Assembly: GCA_965206015.1 (NCBI GenBank) | Contig: CBDBIW010000016.1 | Span: 186,001-250,000, forward strand | Length of the DNA stretch: 64,000 nt | Reading direction: 5' to 3' | Source: JAJCYL01 sp965206015 | GTDB lineage: Bacteria; Bacteroidota; Bacteroidia; Cytophagales; Cyclobacteriaceae | Shown here: positions 44,893 to 53,325 of the stretch, in pieces | Position numbering within the stretch: the first letter of the stretch is position 1 | How the letters are laid out: each line of letters opens with the position of its first letter | Translations under genes and position numbers: made by a program | The notes under the pieces: model-generated | The model's input: only the letters and a program-made list of their open reading frames with translations | The model's database searches: none | What the model was told of the DNA's origin: nothing

Positions 44893-47800
44893 TTAAAAAT
44901 CAAACTTGACATTAAATCCTAAAGATCTTGATGTCGGTAATGCGAAGGATTCAAATCCTTCGACCTGCTTGAGTGTACTAATACTGACTTCAGGGTCAAT
45001 AGTGCCAGCACTGTTGGAAATAAAGAATAAATTCCTGCCCACAAATGAGATCTTAAGTCCTTTGAAAGGCATATTTGCCAAAACCGATTGGGGCAATGAA
45101 TAACCCAATACCAATTCCCTGAGTCTTACATTGGAAGCATTAAGTGCGAAGGCTTCACCTACCGGTGCATTCCTTCCTCCTACCGCTTTCCAGAAGGTTT
45201 CTGCATCTACAGAAACATTGTTAGTTGCACCACCTTCCTGCACGGCTGTTTCATTAGCGAATACATTTTCACCAAAAACTAATGAGCCATCTCTTCCGTC
45301 CAGGGTTTTTTTAGTGTGTCCGTCAGCCGCTACAACTGCATCGGTAAATGACACCAGACTTCCGCCAGAACGAATGTCAATAAGGAAACTCAAATTAATG
45401 TTCTTGTAAGTGAAAGAGTTCCTTATCCCACCTAACCAATCCGGGTTAAAGTTGGCAACAGGCACTTCCAAGCCATCGGTAATTCTTGGTATCCCATTGG
45501 TCTCCACAATTACACGACCTTGACCATCCCTGGCAAAGCCTCTCGAATAGACTTCTCCCCATGGCTGTCCCTGTACAATTCTAAATTCACGGGCAAAATT
45601 CTGGTTCACCGTTATACTTGGGTTGTCATCGGCGATTTTTACGACCTTACTTCTATTACGCGTAAAGTTAAAAGTCAAATCCCAGGTGAAATCCTGTGTC
45701 GAGACCGGAGTTACACTAAGAAATGCCTCAATACCCTTATTCTCCACATCCCCGGCATTCTGAAAAAACTGGGTGAAGCCATCACCCAAGGCAACGTTTC
45801 TTGGGATCAATTGATCTTTGGTATTCGATTTATAATAAGTCAGGTCTAAACCGATTCTATTATCCAAAAACCTCAGATCCGTTCCTATCTCAATAGAGTT
45901 AGTTTTTTCAGGCTTCAATTCCGCATTAGGAACAGTCTTGCTGAATTGAACAAAACCATTATTCCCCCCGGGCGTAATACCTGCAGTACGTATGGTCTGA
46001 AAAGCCCGGGCATCATTACCTACCTGGGCGTATGAGGCCCTGACTTTAACAAAGGTGACAAAGTCGGGTAATGTGGTCAGGTCTGAAATAACTGTATTGA
46101 GACCTATTGATGGATAAAGAAAAGACCGATTATCTGCAGGTAAGGTAGAACTCCAGTCATTACGAGCCGTCAAATCTAAAAATACTGCATTTTTAAATCC
46201 AACCTGGGCAAAAGCATAAATAGAATTTACGTCCCGAGGCCCGATAACCAAGCGTGGAGCACCTCTTCCTCCCGGTACTGCCGGCCCGACAAAATTATTG
46301 GCCACCACTCTTTGGGAATTGCCAAAATCGAACAAATTAGGCGTGATCAATCCATCACCCCTGTCAATACGGGTAGATGTACCGCCATTTCTTTCTTTTC
46401 TGGAGTTACCCCCAAAGTTGGCACTAATGAACCAGTCAGGATTTACTTGCTTCTGATAACTTATCAGAAAATCGTTATTCCACTCCAGTGCCTGAGAATT
46501 GTTTATCTCATAAATGCCATTGGAGGCTATCACATAGCTGTCGTTATAATACTTTACCTCTTCATTTTCAAAAATCCGGTCAGCCGCAGACCTCACACTA
46601 ATACTCAGATCGTCAGTCAGCTTGTACTTTAAAGAAGCGAAAGCAATCACTCTATCCGTATTCAATGGCCTTAGGTTACGGTTGGCTGTCCAGTAGGGAT
46701 TAGCACCGCCGTTGATATCCGGAATCCAATAGTGCTGCCGATTAGCTTCATTTGCATCGGTATATTCAAAAATAGATGCATCCTCAGTCCTTACATTACG
46801 AGGTATTCTGAAAATATGTCGGATTGGGTTATCTTTTCCTTCATCCGTAATAAGACGATTGGCAATTTCCTCTTTGGAATAAGAGAGTTTTGTGTCCAAA
46901 GTTAGTCTTTCACTTAATTTATTGGTCAACCTCAAACTGGCATTGTGCCTTTGCAGGTCATTGCCCGGAACAATTCCGGCTGCATCCGTAAAAGTGTAAG
47001 AGAAGTAAGTCTTGGTAGTACCATTATTGGCACCAATCGTCAGGTTAGTGGCTAAATTATGTCCTGTTTGGAAAAAGTCTTTCACATTATCAGGTTGGGC
47101 CTCGTATGCATAAGTGCTTGTACCAAAATTCGGATCTGGTGACCAGTGTGCTACTTGTGAGCCATCTAGTCTTGGGCCCCAGGACTGCTCGGATGTTGCA
47201 TCGTAGATCCCCGTATTTCCTTGTCCAAACTCATTTTGATAATCCTGTAAAAGAATAGCACTTTCAGTCATATACGTAGTACCAACTGAAACCCTAAAAC
47301 TACCCTCTTCACCACCAGACTTAGTGGTTATAATGATTGCTCCATTGTTGGCCCTGTTACCATAAAGTGCAGCCGCATTAGGCCCTTTCAAAACAGAAAC
47401 ACCAGCAACGTCATCGGGGTTAATGTCGGTCAAATCTCCAATGATTGGCACACCGTCAACAATATAAAGTGGTTGACTATTACCATCAACAGAACGGTTA
47501 CCTCTTAAAATCACTCTGGATGGGCTACCTACTCCCTGCCCGGATCTCAAAACAGAGATTCCTGATACTTTGCCGGATAATGCGTTGGCCACGTTCAATG
47601 ACCTGGCCTCCGAGATTTCATCGGTATTCACCGATTGAGCAGCATAAGTAAGAGATTTCTTTTCTCTCTCTAAACCAAATGCAGTTACGACAACCTCTTG
47701 AAGAGATTGTACATCAACAATCAATTGGGTGTCAACAACGGCCCTGTTGTTAATTGCCACTTCTTGTGCGGAATATCCTATATAACTAAAAACAAGGATA

Positions 47801-48018
47801 TCTGTTGAGGAGGCTGCAAGGGAATACTTCCCATCTATATCCGTTACCGTTCCCGATGTCGTTCCTTGAACGACAACGTTAACTCCCGGTAACGGATCAC
47901 CACCCTCGGAATCAGTTACCACACCACTGACATTGCTCTGCCCTTGTGCTCCTATTATCCCAATGAACATGAAGGACAAAACCATGATAGCTCTGAAGTT
48001 ATTGTAAAGTTTTTTCAT
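44893..48018 (-). CDS. susC: SusC/RagA-family TonB-dependent outer-membrane transporter
   Basis: About 1041 residues from ATG 48018, chosen because the signal peptide (MVLSFMFIGIIGAQGQ) then begins correctly. CarboxypepD_reg-like N-domain (VSGVVTDSEGGDPLPGVNVV), TonB box region (LQEVVVTAFGLEREKK), plug with the SusC signature (ISVLRSGQGVGSPSRVILRG, PLYIVDGVPI, AALYGNRANNGAIIITTK), then a 22-strand-type barrel ending in aromatic (SLGFNVKFDF). Imports oligosaccharides with SusD. A 14-bp palindrome and a 16-bp tandem repeat lie upstream. Confidence 0.95.
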   Translation of the reverse strand: MKKLYNNFRAIMVLSFMFIGIIGAQGQSNVSGVVTDSEGGDPLPGVNVVVQGTTSGTVTDIDGKYSLAASSTDILVFSYIGYSAQEVAINNRAVVDTQLIVDVQSLQEVVVTAFGLEREKKSLTYAAQSVNTDEISEARSLNVANALSGKVSGISVLRSGQGVGSPSRVILRGNRSVDGNSQPLYIVDGVPIIGDLTDINPDDVAGVSVLKGPNAAALYGNRANNGAIIITTKSGGEEGSFRVSVGTTYMTESAILLQDYQNEFGQGNTGIYDATSEQSWGPRLDGSQVAHWSPDPNFGTSTYAYEAQPDNVKDFFQTGHNLATNLTIGANNGTTKTYFSYTFTDAAGIVPGNDLQRHNASLRLTNKLSERLTLDTKLSYSKEEIANRLITDEGKDNPIRHIFRIPRNVRTEDASIFEYTDANEANRQHYWIPDINGGANPYWTANRNLRPLNTDRVIAFASLKYKLTDDLSISVRSAADRIFENEEVKYYNDSYVIASNGIYEINNSQALEWNNDFLISYQKQVNPDWFISANFGGNSRKERNGGTSTRIDRGDGLITPNLFDFGNSQRVVANNFVGPAVPGGRGAPRLVIGPRDVNSIYAFAQVGFKNAVFLDLTARNDWSSTLPADNRSFLYPSIGLNTVISDLTTLPDFVTFVKVRASYAQVGNDARAFQTIRTAGITPGGNNGFVQFSKTVPNAELKPEKTNSIEIGTDLRFLDNRIGLDLTYYKSNTKDQLIPRNVALGDGFTQFFQNAGDVENKGIEAFLSVTPVSTQDFTWDLTFNFTRNRSKVVKIADDNPSITVNQNFAREFRIVQGQPWGEVYSRGFARDGQGRVIVETNGIPRITDGLEVPVANFNPDWLGGIRNSFTYKNINLSFLIDIRSGGSLVSFTDAVVAADGHTKKTLDGRDGSLVFGENVFANETAVQEGGATNNVSVDAETFWKAVGGRNAPVGEAFALNASNVRLRELVLGYSLPQSVLANMPFKGLKISFVGRNLFFISNSAGTIDPEVSISTLKQVEGFESFALPTSRSLGFNVKFDF

Positions 48019-48027
48019 AGTATGTTT

Positions 48028-48059
48028 AGTTGATATTGCAAATAGTTGATATTGCAAAT
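48028..48059. repeat. 16-bp tandem duplication in susC leader
   Basis: AGTTGATATTGCAAAT occurs twice back to back (48028-48043 and 48044-48059), between the palindromic operator and the susC start. It may duplicate a promoter element or affect 5' UTR length. Confidence 0.9.
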
Positions 48060-48087
48060 ATTTAAAGCAAGGTATGAAATTTTTCTT

Positions 48088-48101
48088 TGTGCTCGAGCAC
48101 A
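48088..48101. promoter_or_regulatory. Palindromic operator TGTGCTCGAGCACA (susC-nagA intergenic)
   Basis: Perfect 14-bp palindrome ~70 bp before the susC start and ~115 bp before the nagA-like start, so placed to control both divergent units. Nearly the same palindrome (TGTGTTCGAACACA) precedes the sulfatase operon. Consensus TGTGYTCGARCACA fits a dimeric LacI/GntR-type regulator; no such regulator gene is in the window. Confidence 0.75.
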
Positions 48102-48216
48102 TCGTGAAAAAAATGATTAAAATGCATTCCTAAAGAATCGTTTTCATGAATAAAACTCCTTCAAATCATCCGTATTATAGTGTCTGTATTTATAGTGATA
48201 GCACCATGACCTGCTT

Positions 48217-49434
48217 ATGAGAAAATTTATAAATGAGATGATTGCAATGCTTCTAATGCTGACAACTATGGCTTTGGGTCAAAGTACTTCGTCTTCCATA
48301 TCCGGTTTACTTTATTCGGATGGTACGCCTGTTACTATTAAAATCGCCGAAGGAAGGATTCTGGAAGTCAAACCCCTTACACACAATGCAAATACGCCAC
48401 AAACATACATTGGCCCTGGCTTTGTCGATATTCAAATTAACGGCTATATGGGCGTGGATTTTACGGGAAACGATCTTAGCCTGGAGGGTATACGTGCCGT
48501 AACAAAAGCACTATGGAAAGAAGGTGTCACAACATTCCTTCCAACTGTAATAACCAACAGCCACGAATTGTTGAAAAGAAATTTTGACATACTCTCAAAA
48601 GCAAAAGCCGATCCGGAAATTGGGAAGTCGATACCCGGGTTCCACCTGGAGGGTCCTTACATTTCCCCAATAAAAGGCTTTAGAGGTGCACATCTTGAAA
48701 AATATATTCGCTTGCCAAACCGGGATGAATTTCTTGAGTATCAGAAAGCGGCGGAATATGGAATCAAGTTAATAACCATGGCACCGGAGACTGAAGGTGC
48801 AATTCCTTTTATAACTAAACTGGTTGAAAATGGTATTCTCGTCTCTCTTGGACACCACAATGGTTCCTCTGCAGATATTCAAAAAGCTGTATATGCCGGT
48901 GCATCATTAGCTACCCATTTGGGTAATGGTGCAGCCAATATGATCAATCGCCACTATAATCCATTGTGGCCACAATTGGCAAACGACCGTTTGATGATTA
49001 GTATTATTGTAGATGGTTATCATCTTACAAAAGAAGAGGTTCGCAGTTTTTATAAAATAAAAGGACGTGAAAAAACGATACTTGTTTCTGACGCACTTGA
49101 TCTGGCAGGTCTTGAACCTGGTGAATATACCAGAGGAGAACGGAAAGTACTGCTCACGCCAAATGTGATCAAATTTCCTGCTGAAAATGTACTGGCTGGT
49201 GCAGCGTCTCCAATCCGCACCTGTGTGGGCAACGTGATGCGATTTACTCAGTGCTCTTTAAGAGACGCAATTCAAATGGCAAGTACTAACCCTGCAAAAC
49301 TTCTTAAACTCACAAATGTTGGAGAAATACGGCCCGGAAACCGGGCGGATTTGATTCTTTTCACACTTGAGAAGGGTGAGATCCGTATTCAAAAAACTAT
49401 TGTTGCTGGCGAATTAGTTTATTCAAGACAATAA
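48217..49434 (+). CDS. nagA: NagA-like N-acetylglucosamine-6-phosphate deacetylase with signal peptide
   Basis: 405 residues. The amidohydrolase body has the NagA motifs: PGFVDIQINGYMGVDF, HLEGPYISPIKGFRGAH (metal-binding Glu), SLGHHNGS and ATHLGNGAANM (metal His), IIVDGYHL and VSDAL (catalytic Asp). Unusually it begins with what looks like an export signal (MRKFINEMIAMLLMLTTMAL ending GQS), while NagA is normally cytoplasmic. It may act in the periplasm on an amino-sugar derivative. Divergent from susC, 18 bp before the transporter gene. Confidence 0.85.
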   Translation: MRKFINEMIAMLLMLTTMALGQSTSSSISGLLYSDGTPVTIKIAEGRILEVKPLTHNANTPQTYIGPGFVDIQINGYMGVDFTGNDLSLEGIRAVTKALWKEGVTTFLPTVITNSHELLKRNFDILSKAKADPEIGKSIPGFHLEGPYISPIKGFRGAHLEKYIRLPNRDEFLEYQKAAEYGIKLITMAPETEGAIPFITKLVENGILVSLGHHNGSSADIQKAVYAGASLATHLGNGAANMINRHYNPLWPQLANDRLMISIIVDGYHLTKEEVRSFYKIKGREKTILVSDALDLAGLEPGEYTRGERKVLLTPNVIKFPAENVLAGAASPIRTCVGNVMRFTQCSLRDAIQMASTNPAKLLKLTNVGEIRPGNRADLILFTLEKGEIRIQKTIVAGELVYSRQ

Positions 49435-49452
49435 TCCGAAGAAGTCTAGTTC

Positions 49453-50697
49453 ATGTCAAACAATCCATTTCCAAGAAAAATCCTCACCGTACTAAGTGCA
49501 GTAGGCCCTGGCTTGTTCCTGATCGGCTATAACATTGGTACTGGTAGTGTTACAACAATGGCCAAAGTTGGTGCTGAATATGGAATGACCCTGACCTGGG
49601 CATTGCTGCTCTCCTGTATATTCACCTACGTGCTGATGGTGGCCTACGGCAAAACAACCCTTGTAACCGGTCAAACAGCCTTATTTAACATCAAGAATAA
49701 TTTCAAGTATGGAAAAGTGCTGGCACTTTACATAATGATTGCCCTAATCATTGGAGAATTACTTGCTTTGATGGGGATTATGGGAATTGTTTCTGATCTC
49801 TTAAATGAAGGGTCCAGCTTAATTTTGGGGTATAATAAGTTAAATACGTTTTATATAAGCCTCTTTTTAGTAGTGGTCTTATATGCCATTTTATGGTATG
49901 GCAACTATCAGACCTTTGAGAAGGTACTTATCTCTTTTGTGGTATTGATGGGTTTTACTTTTATCGTCGTATTCTTTATGGTCAGACCCGATTTTTCAAC
50001 CATACTAAGTGGTCTGGTTCCGGGAATTCCTCAAAAACCTGGCGCATTCGCACTTATTGCCGCCATAGCTGGTACTACCTGCTCGGCAGCAGTTTTTATA
50101 ATCCGCAGTACAGTTGTAGCTGAAAAAGGCTGGACCATTAAAGAACTAGACAACGAGAAAAGAGATGCCGCTGTCTCATCCTCCATGATGTTTATACTAA
50201 GCTTGACTATTATGGCTGTCTCAGCCGGCACATTGCATGTTTTAGGAAAGAATCTTACAAATACAGTTGATATGATAGGCCTTTTTGAACCGATAGGAGG
50301 AAAAGTTGCAGCCTTTCTACTTATTGTAGGGATTTCAGGAGCTGGCATCTCCACTATCTTTCCCATTATTTTAATAGCACCCTGGCTAATTAGTGACTTT
50401 AGCGGTAAGGAAAGAGACATTCATTCACCTATGTATCGCATTTTGGGAATCATTGGGATATCTTTTGGATTAGGAACACAATTTATGGACGCCCCCCCTC
50501 CTATTATTATGGTATTTTCACAGGCGTTCCAGGCACTTATTTTACCCGCTGTCGCGATTCCGGTTTTTGTCCTGATCAATCGCAAAGAATTAATGATGCA
50601 GGAAGTAGCAAATCTAAAGATGAATATTGGCTTGTTGGCAGTAATAGCATTTAGCCTTGTTACTGGCTATTTTGCAGTTGTAGGTCTAATTAATTAG
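49453..50697 (+). CDS. Nramp-superfamily transporter lacking canonical metal motifs
   Basis: 414 residues, ~11 transmembrane helices with the Nramp start (GPGLFLIGYNIGTGSVTTMA). Canonical Nramp has DPGN in helix 1 and M-P-H in helix 6; here these positions read IGTGS and GTTCSAAVF, so the Mn/Fe-binding Asp, Asn and Met seem absent. Substrate may therefore be Mg2+ or a non-metal. Lies between nagA and nagB in the same direction, suggesting a role in amino-sugar uptake across the inner membrane. Inference from context. Confidence 0.8.
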   Translation: MSNNPFPRKILTVLSAVGPGLFLIGYNIGTGSVTTMAKVGAEYGMTLTWALLLSCIFTYVLMVAYGKTTLVTGQTALFNIKNNFKYGKVLALYIMIALIIGELLALMGIMGIVSDLLNEGSSLILGYNKLNTFYISLFLVVVLYAILWYGNYQTFEKVLISFVVLMGFTFIVVFFMVRPDFSTILSGLVPGIPQKPGAFALIAAIAGTTCSAAVFIIRSTVVAEKGWTIKELDNEKRDAAVSSSMMFILSLTIMAVSAGTLHVLGKNLTNTVDMIGLFEPIGGKVAAFLLIVGISGAGISTIFPIILIAPWLISDFSGKERDIHSPMYRILGIIGISFGLGTQFMDAPPPIIMVFSQAFQALILPAVAIPVFVLINRKELMMQEVANLKMNIGLLAVIAFSLVTGYFAVVGLIN

Positions 50698-50799
50698 TAT
50701 AATTATCCAAACAGGATATGAACTAAAATTCAAAAACAATTTTTACGGAAATAAATTGCGATAAATCTGACCCTATTGTGGGTTCTAAATTGAAGCAAC

Positions 50800-51528
50800 A
50801 TGGAAATAATTATTGCAGAAAATATTGGCGAACTTGGGAAAAAAGCAGCCATTCAAGGAGCAGTTTTAATTAGAAGAGCCATTGAAAAAAATGGTGAGGC
50901 CAATATCATTCTTGCTACCGGTGCCTCTCAACTGGAAATGCTAAAAGAATTGCTTCAAGAATCTATTGACTGGTTAAAAGTCAGGGCATTTCATTTAGAT
51001 GAATATATTGGACTTATGGAGACTCATCCCGCCTCCTTTCGAAAATATCTTAAAGAAAGAGTTGCTAGTAAGAAACCTCTTAAAGAATTCATTTATGTAA
51101 ATAGTGAGAATGATCCTGGTGAGGAATGTAAACGACTGGGCAGCGAAATAATCAAATACCCTATCGATGTGGCTTTTATAGGCATAGGAGAAAATGCTCA
51201 CCTGGCTTTTAATGATCCACCTGCAGATTTTGAGGAAGAAGAGGCATACATAGTTGTTAATCTCGATGATGCCTGTAGAAAACAACAATTGGGTGAGGGT
51301 TGGTTTCCATCGCTGGATGAGGTTCCCAAAACAGCAATAAGCATGTCCATCAAACAAATTCTAAGATCAAATGCTATTATTTGTACTGTTCCCGATACCA
51401 GGAAAGCGAAGGCCGTGAAAAATGCTATTAATGGAGAAATTACTCCTGAAGTACCTGCATCGATCTTACAAACTCACGACAATACCTGGCTGTTTTTGGA
51501 CAAAGATTCAGCTTCTTTATCTCAATAA
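50800..51528 (+). CDS. nagB: Glucosamine-6-phosphate deaminase/isomerase family
   Basis: 242 residues: ILATGASQLEML (phosphate loop), FHLDEYIGL (catalytic Asp region), GIGENAHLAFNDPP (NagB signature with the general-base His), and a C-terminal helix with KAKAVKNAINGEITPEVPAS. Converts glucosamine-6-P to fructose-6-P and ammonia, feeding glycolysis. About 100 bp after the transporter and probably in the same unit. Confidence 0.9.
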   Translation: MEIIIAENIGELGKKAAIQGAVLIRRAIEKNGEANIILATGASQLEMLKELLQESIDWLKVRAFHLDEYIGLMETHPASFRKYLKERVASKKPLKEFIYVNSENDPGEECKRLGSEIIKYPIDVAFIGIGENAHLAFNDPPADFEEEEAYIVVNLDDACRKQQLGEGWFPSLDEVPKTAISMSIKQILRSNAIICTVPDTRKAKAVKNAINGEITPEVPASILQTHDNTWLFLDKDSASLSQ

Positions 51529-51661
51529 AGTCCATTGTAATTGTTGATATATATAATACCAAAGATGGACGCCAATTTCTTTATACAATCTTAATCTATT
51601 CGTGGTGCCATGCTAATTAAGGTACTGTCCCGCATGAACGACAAACCTATCAAACCTTTAT

Positions 51662-51675
51662 TGTGTTCGAACACA
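51662..51675. promoter_or_regulatory. Palindromic operator TGTGTTCGAACACA before sulfatase operon
   Basis: Perfect 14-bp palindrome 36 bp upstream of the sulfatase ATG. Differs from the site at 48088-48101 only at the symmetric fifth and tenth positions (C/G to T/A). A shared regulator is likely. Confidence 0.75.
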
Positions 51676-51711
51676 TTTAATTATTTTTACCTACATCTTC
51701 ATTCCTGAATT

Positions 51712-53274
51712 ATGATTTACAGTCATTTGAAATTCCAACATATTCTAATAGCACTTAACCTACTTGCCTTTTTCAATGCGAAGGCACAGGTAAATGCTGC
51801 AAATGAAAAGCCTAATATTCTGTTTATCGCAGTTGATGATATGAATGACTGGGCTGGCTTTTTAGATGGCCACTCAGGAATGAAAATCCATACGCCTAAC
51901 ATTGATCGCTTTGCGGCCTCATCAATGATATTTACCAATGCACACACACCTGCACCGGCCTGTGCACCAACGAGAGCAGCTATACTCACTGGTGTACATC
52001 ATACTCGTTCCGGCACTGAAAATGTCTACTGGGGTGATGGGCCAAAGTGGCGAGAATTCGAAGCGTTAAAAGATGTAATGACTCTGGAACAACTTTTCAA
52101 AAGTAAGGACTATAAAACACTGGGGGCTGGCAAGATATATCATAGCCAGGCACCGCCTTGGGCACCTACCAGTCAAGTTGAACCTGATAACCGGGACTTT
52201 TATTATCCAAGTGCATATATCTCTCATCCATTTCAAATTCGTGCGCCCGAAGAGGTTATTTATCCTTCGAACGTAGATAATGAAAATCGCCCTGGAGACG
52301 GTGGATGGTGGACATGGGGCCCGATACCAGTCTCCGATGAAAAGATGGCTGATTATCATATCGTTGACTGGGCTAAATATCAACTCAACCAAAAGCATGA
52401 CAAACCTTTCTTCCTTGCGACTGGTGTATGGAAACCTCATGATCCCTGGGAAGTGCCTCAGAAATATTTTGATATGTATCCACTTGAAAAAATAGTTTTA
52501 CCTCCTTATAAAGAAGATGATCTTAAAGACTCTTATGATCATGGTCGGCGTTGGATACATAGGTGGGTTGTCGACAATAATCAATGGGAAAAAGTGGTCC
52601 AGTCTTATGCAGCTTCAATCACGTTTGCCGATGCTATGCTGGGCCGATTACTTGATGAATTTGAGAATTCAGAGTATTCTGAAAACACTATTGTCGTACT
52701 ATGGTCAGACCATGGCATGCATATGGGAGAAAAAGATAATATAGAAAAATTTACTCTTTGGGAAAGATCCACTCGTGTACCTTTAATTATTTCTGTTCCA
52801 GGCCTAACAAAAGCCGGAACCAAATGTGATCAGCCTGTGAGCCTGATGGATCTCTATCCAACCCTGGTTGACCTGGCAGGCTTTGATGCCCCCTCCCACT
52901 TAGATGGACAGAGTTTAGTACCTCAAATCAGAAATCCTGAAAAGGAGACATCCCCGGTAGTAACTAGTTATAAGTTTGATTGGTCAGGCCATCCTATAGT
53001 TGGGCATGCAGTAAGAAGCATGCAATATCGCTACATCTATTATCCGGAAATAAATCTCGAAGAACTCTATGACCACGAAACTGATTCGAATGAATGGGAA
53101 AACGTTGCCTATAAAAAGAAGAACAAAAATATTATTAATGACCACAGGAATGTCCTTTTGGAAATGTTGCCCCACCTTTCATGGAAGAAAAGTAATCCTA
53201 ATGGATATTCGGTTGATGCCCATGGCAATGTTAGCAAAGATGACTTTGTCCATCTTTCGAAAGTGACTCGATAG
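51712..53274 (+). CDS. Secreted sulfatase, iduronate-2-sulfatase-like (S1 family)
   Basis: 520 residues with signal peptide (ILIALNLLAFFNAKA). Formylglycine motif CAPTR (PACAPTRAAILTG, ~84) matches C-x-P-S/T-R; metal residues in FIAVDDMNDW and SDHGMHMGEKDN; KIYHSQAPPW as in iduronate-2-sulfatase-like members. Hydrolyses sulfate esters on glycans in the periplasm or at the surface. Requires a formylglycine-generating enzyme that is not in this window. Opens an operon with the next three genes. Confidence 0.93.
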   Translation: MIYSHLKFQHILIALNLLAFFNAKAQVNAANEKPNILFIAVDDMNDWAGFLDGHSGMKIHTPNIDRFAASSMIFTNAHTPAPACAPTRAAILTGVHHTRSGTENVYWGDGPKWREFEALKDVMTLEQLFKSKDYKTLGAGKIYHSQAPPWAPTSQVEPDNRDFYYPSAYISHPFQIRAPEEVIYPSNVDNENRPGDGGWWTWGPIPVSDEKMADYHIVDWAKYQLNQKHDKPFFLATGVWKPHDPWEVPQKYFDMYPLEKIVLPPYKEDDLKDSYDHGRRWIHRWVVDNNQWEKVVQSYAASITFADAMLGRLLDEFENSEYSENTIVVLWSDHGMHMGEKDNIEKFTLWERSTRVPLIISVPGLTKAGTKCDQPVSLMDLYPTLVDLAGFDAPSHLDGQSLVPQIRNPEKETSPVVTSYKFDWSGHPIVGHAVRSMQYRYIYYPEINLEELYDHETDSNEWENVAYKKKNKNIINDHRNVLLEMLPHLSWKKSNPNGYSVDAHGNVSKDDFVHLSKVTR

Positions 53275-53325
53275 TTCAAGCCTTAAGAATGCCCTGTATT
53301 TTAACTTCAGAACCAATTTAAAATT

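Noticed and set aside
44906..47651. Plus-strand frames within susC
   Set aside because: Overlap a full-length SusC on the other strand; amino-acid composition is typical of antisense translation.
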